From: Hormoscilla sp. GUM202
GTDB lineage: Bacteria > Cyanobacteriota > Cyanobacteriia > Cyanobacteriales > Desertifilaceae
DNA: 64,000 bases
Direction of reading: 5' to 3'
Assembly (NCBI GenBank): GCA_005518205.2
Contig: RFFC02000032.1
Location: forward strand, 1-64,000
Shown: positions 63,296 through 64,000 of the stretch, in pieces
Numbering within the stretch: position 1 is the stretch's first letter
How the letters are laid out: every line of letters begins with the position of its first letter
Notes under the pieces: model-generated
What the model was told of the DNA's origin: nothing
Databases searched by the model: none
The model's input: only the letters and a program-made list of their open reading frames with translations
Position numbers and translations under genes: made by a program

Positions 63296-63363
63296 TCAGC
63301 GTCACGGTACTGGTCACTCGGCCTGTTACTTGCTCACTATTACGGTTGTAAATCTCAACTATT

Positions 63364-63936
63364 ATGACTGATTGTCGATTAGAACGTACTCTGGCAGGGA
63401 TCTGCCTGTTGATGCTGTGTGTTACCCTCAGCTGGCATGCAGCTCTGGAAATACCACCGGCGCTAGCGGGGATTAATGATGATAACTTTGATGGTAATAT
63501 CTTTGCTCTCTATGGCGGTAATGGTTCATTGATACCGCCGAAAGTGACATTGGCACAAGCTCGGAAGCGGGATAAGCCCATCCTGCTGGTGTTTTACGTG
63601 GATGACAGCCGCGATTGCAAGCAATATTCTACTGTGGTTTCCCAACTTCAGGCATTTTATGGAGTGCCCGCAGATTTTATCCCGATCGATGTGGATGCGA
63701 TCTTGCCCAAATCTACCTATGAACCTACGGAACCGGGATATTATTATGAAGGCTTGGTGCCTCAAACTCTGATCCTGGATGAGACGGGTAAGGTGGTTTT
63801 TAACGCTAGCGGCAATATCCCCTTTGAACGGGTGGATGATGCCTTCCGGGAGGTGTTTGATTTGTTACCCCGATCGGAATCGGTCGAGTTGAGGCGGCGA
63901 CCGGTGAATGAAATCAATGTGGAGTTGACTCAATAG
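63364..63936 (+). CDS. Thioredoxin-fold protein, exported or thylakoid-lumenal
   Basis: The product has 190 residues. The N-terminal LAGICLLMLCVTLSWHAALE looks like a signal or anchor segment. A thioredoxin-like fold follows (VTLAQARKRDKPILLVFYVD, FIPIDVDAILPKSTYEP, LVPQTLILDETGKVVFNASG). In place of CxxC it has DDSRDCKQY with a single Cys, so it is unlikely to be a dithiol oxidoreductase. Cyanobacterial homologues are described as thylakoid thioredoxin-like proteins of uncertain role. The ATG 63364 start is intact. Confidence 0.75.
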   Translation: MTDCRLERTLAGICLLMLCVTLSWHAALEIPPALAGINDDNFDGNIFALYGGNGSLIPPKVTLAQARKRDKPILLVFYVDDSRDCKQYSTVVSQLQAFYGVPADFIPIDVDAILPKSTYEPTEPGYYYEGLVPQTLILDETGKVVFNASGNIPFERVDDAFREVFDLLPRSESVELRRRPVNEINVELTQ

Positions 63937-63951
63937 CCGATCGAGTAAAAA

Positions 63952-64000
63952 AGGCACGGTTTGTAGTAAACACTTCAGTGTTTCCCGGTGCCCCTGAAGG
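63952..64000. repeat. Dispersed hairpin repeat at the window edge
   Basis: GGCACGGTTTGTAGTAAACA, then CTTCAGTGTTTCCCGGTGCC. It is the same family as 47900-47950 and continues beyond the window. Confidence 0.7.

Noticed and set aside
1-64000. Frequent GCGATCGC octamers considered as a regulatory signal
   Set aside because: This is HIP1, a genome-wide feature of many cyanobacteria, and not specific to any locus here.
1-64000. tRNA, rRNA, riboswitch and CRISPR search by eye
   Set aside because: No cloverleaf, rRNA core motif, known riboswitch core or spaced direct-repeat array was recognised; a short RNA gene could still have been missed without a covariance search.

Overview
The window is cyanobacterial chromosome, most likely from a filamentous Oscillatoriales-type strain. 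The grounds are dense HIP1 octamers (GCGATCGC), a chlorophyll gene (chlM), glgC, a Tab2-type RNA-binding protein, a DUF3685 response regulator, DUF928 and DUF3326 proteins, and a very high load of short interspersed repeats, insertion sequences and group II introns. No rRNA, tRNA or CRISPR array was recognised. The genus cannot be fixed from this sequence alone.

Layout. 0-12 kb is mostly ordinary housekeeping: a 5'-truncated DUF928 gene, an MFS sugar symporter, a phosphoribosyltransferase, an Ap4A phosphorylase/ATP adenylyltransferase, msrA, a YidD-like protein, a CPBP protease, a DUF3326 pair, a ferredoxin and purK. It already carries an ISKra4-like element that splits a small gene. 12-20.6 kb is a pile-up of mobile DNA: an ISL3-family element inserted in a copy of itself, an IS630 element inserted in another IS630, and 100-bp MITEs inserted in IS ends, around one RTX/cadherin-like secreted-protein gene. 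20.7-35.7 kb holds a ClC-CBS-Usp channel, tldD/pmbA, a Tab2 homologue, an S1-domain gene, a dienelactone hydrolase, a GntR regulator and a nitroreductase. Three of these genes (tldD, the hydrolase and the GntR gene) are split by ORF-less group II introns. The hydrolase carries two identical introns head to tail. The GntR gene carries an intron that itself contains an oppositely oriented intron and an IS. 35.9-58 kb is a graveyard of small toxin-antitoxin modules (DUF433/DUF5615, ParD-like, UPF0175/DUF3368 twice, DUF2283/DUF4258, DUF6516 pair, XisI-like, further DUF433 genes, MNT nucleotidyltransferase), most with broken toxins. It also contains one apparently intact DarT-DarG-like single-chain fusion, and is interleaved with glycogen/starch genes (GH13 amylase plus a partial duplicate, glgC, a decayed debranching enzyme), dnaJ, two peroxiredoxins and chlM. 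58-64 kb has a decayed histidine kinase next to a complete IS630 copy, a response-regulator/DUF3685 gene and a thioredoxin-fold protein.

The most unusual theme is invasion of coding sequence by elements that leave the reading frame open or restorable. Group II introns split three genes in positions where exact excision restores the frame, one of them immediately before the catalytic His codon. A 45-bp palindromic repeat sits in frame three times in two genes. A second hairpin family and a 17-bp repeat (read as DFSGTV or DLSGTV) are also found in frame. At least three non-autonomous MITE-like families are visible. One carries the terminal repeats of the resident IS630 element and another those of the ISKra4-like elements. 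Coordinates, target-site duplications and frame arithmetic below were worked out by eye. Family names are from memory of conserved motifs, without database searches.
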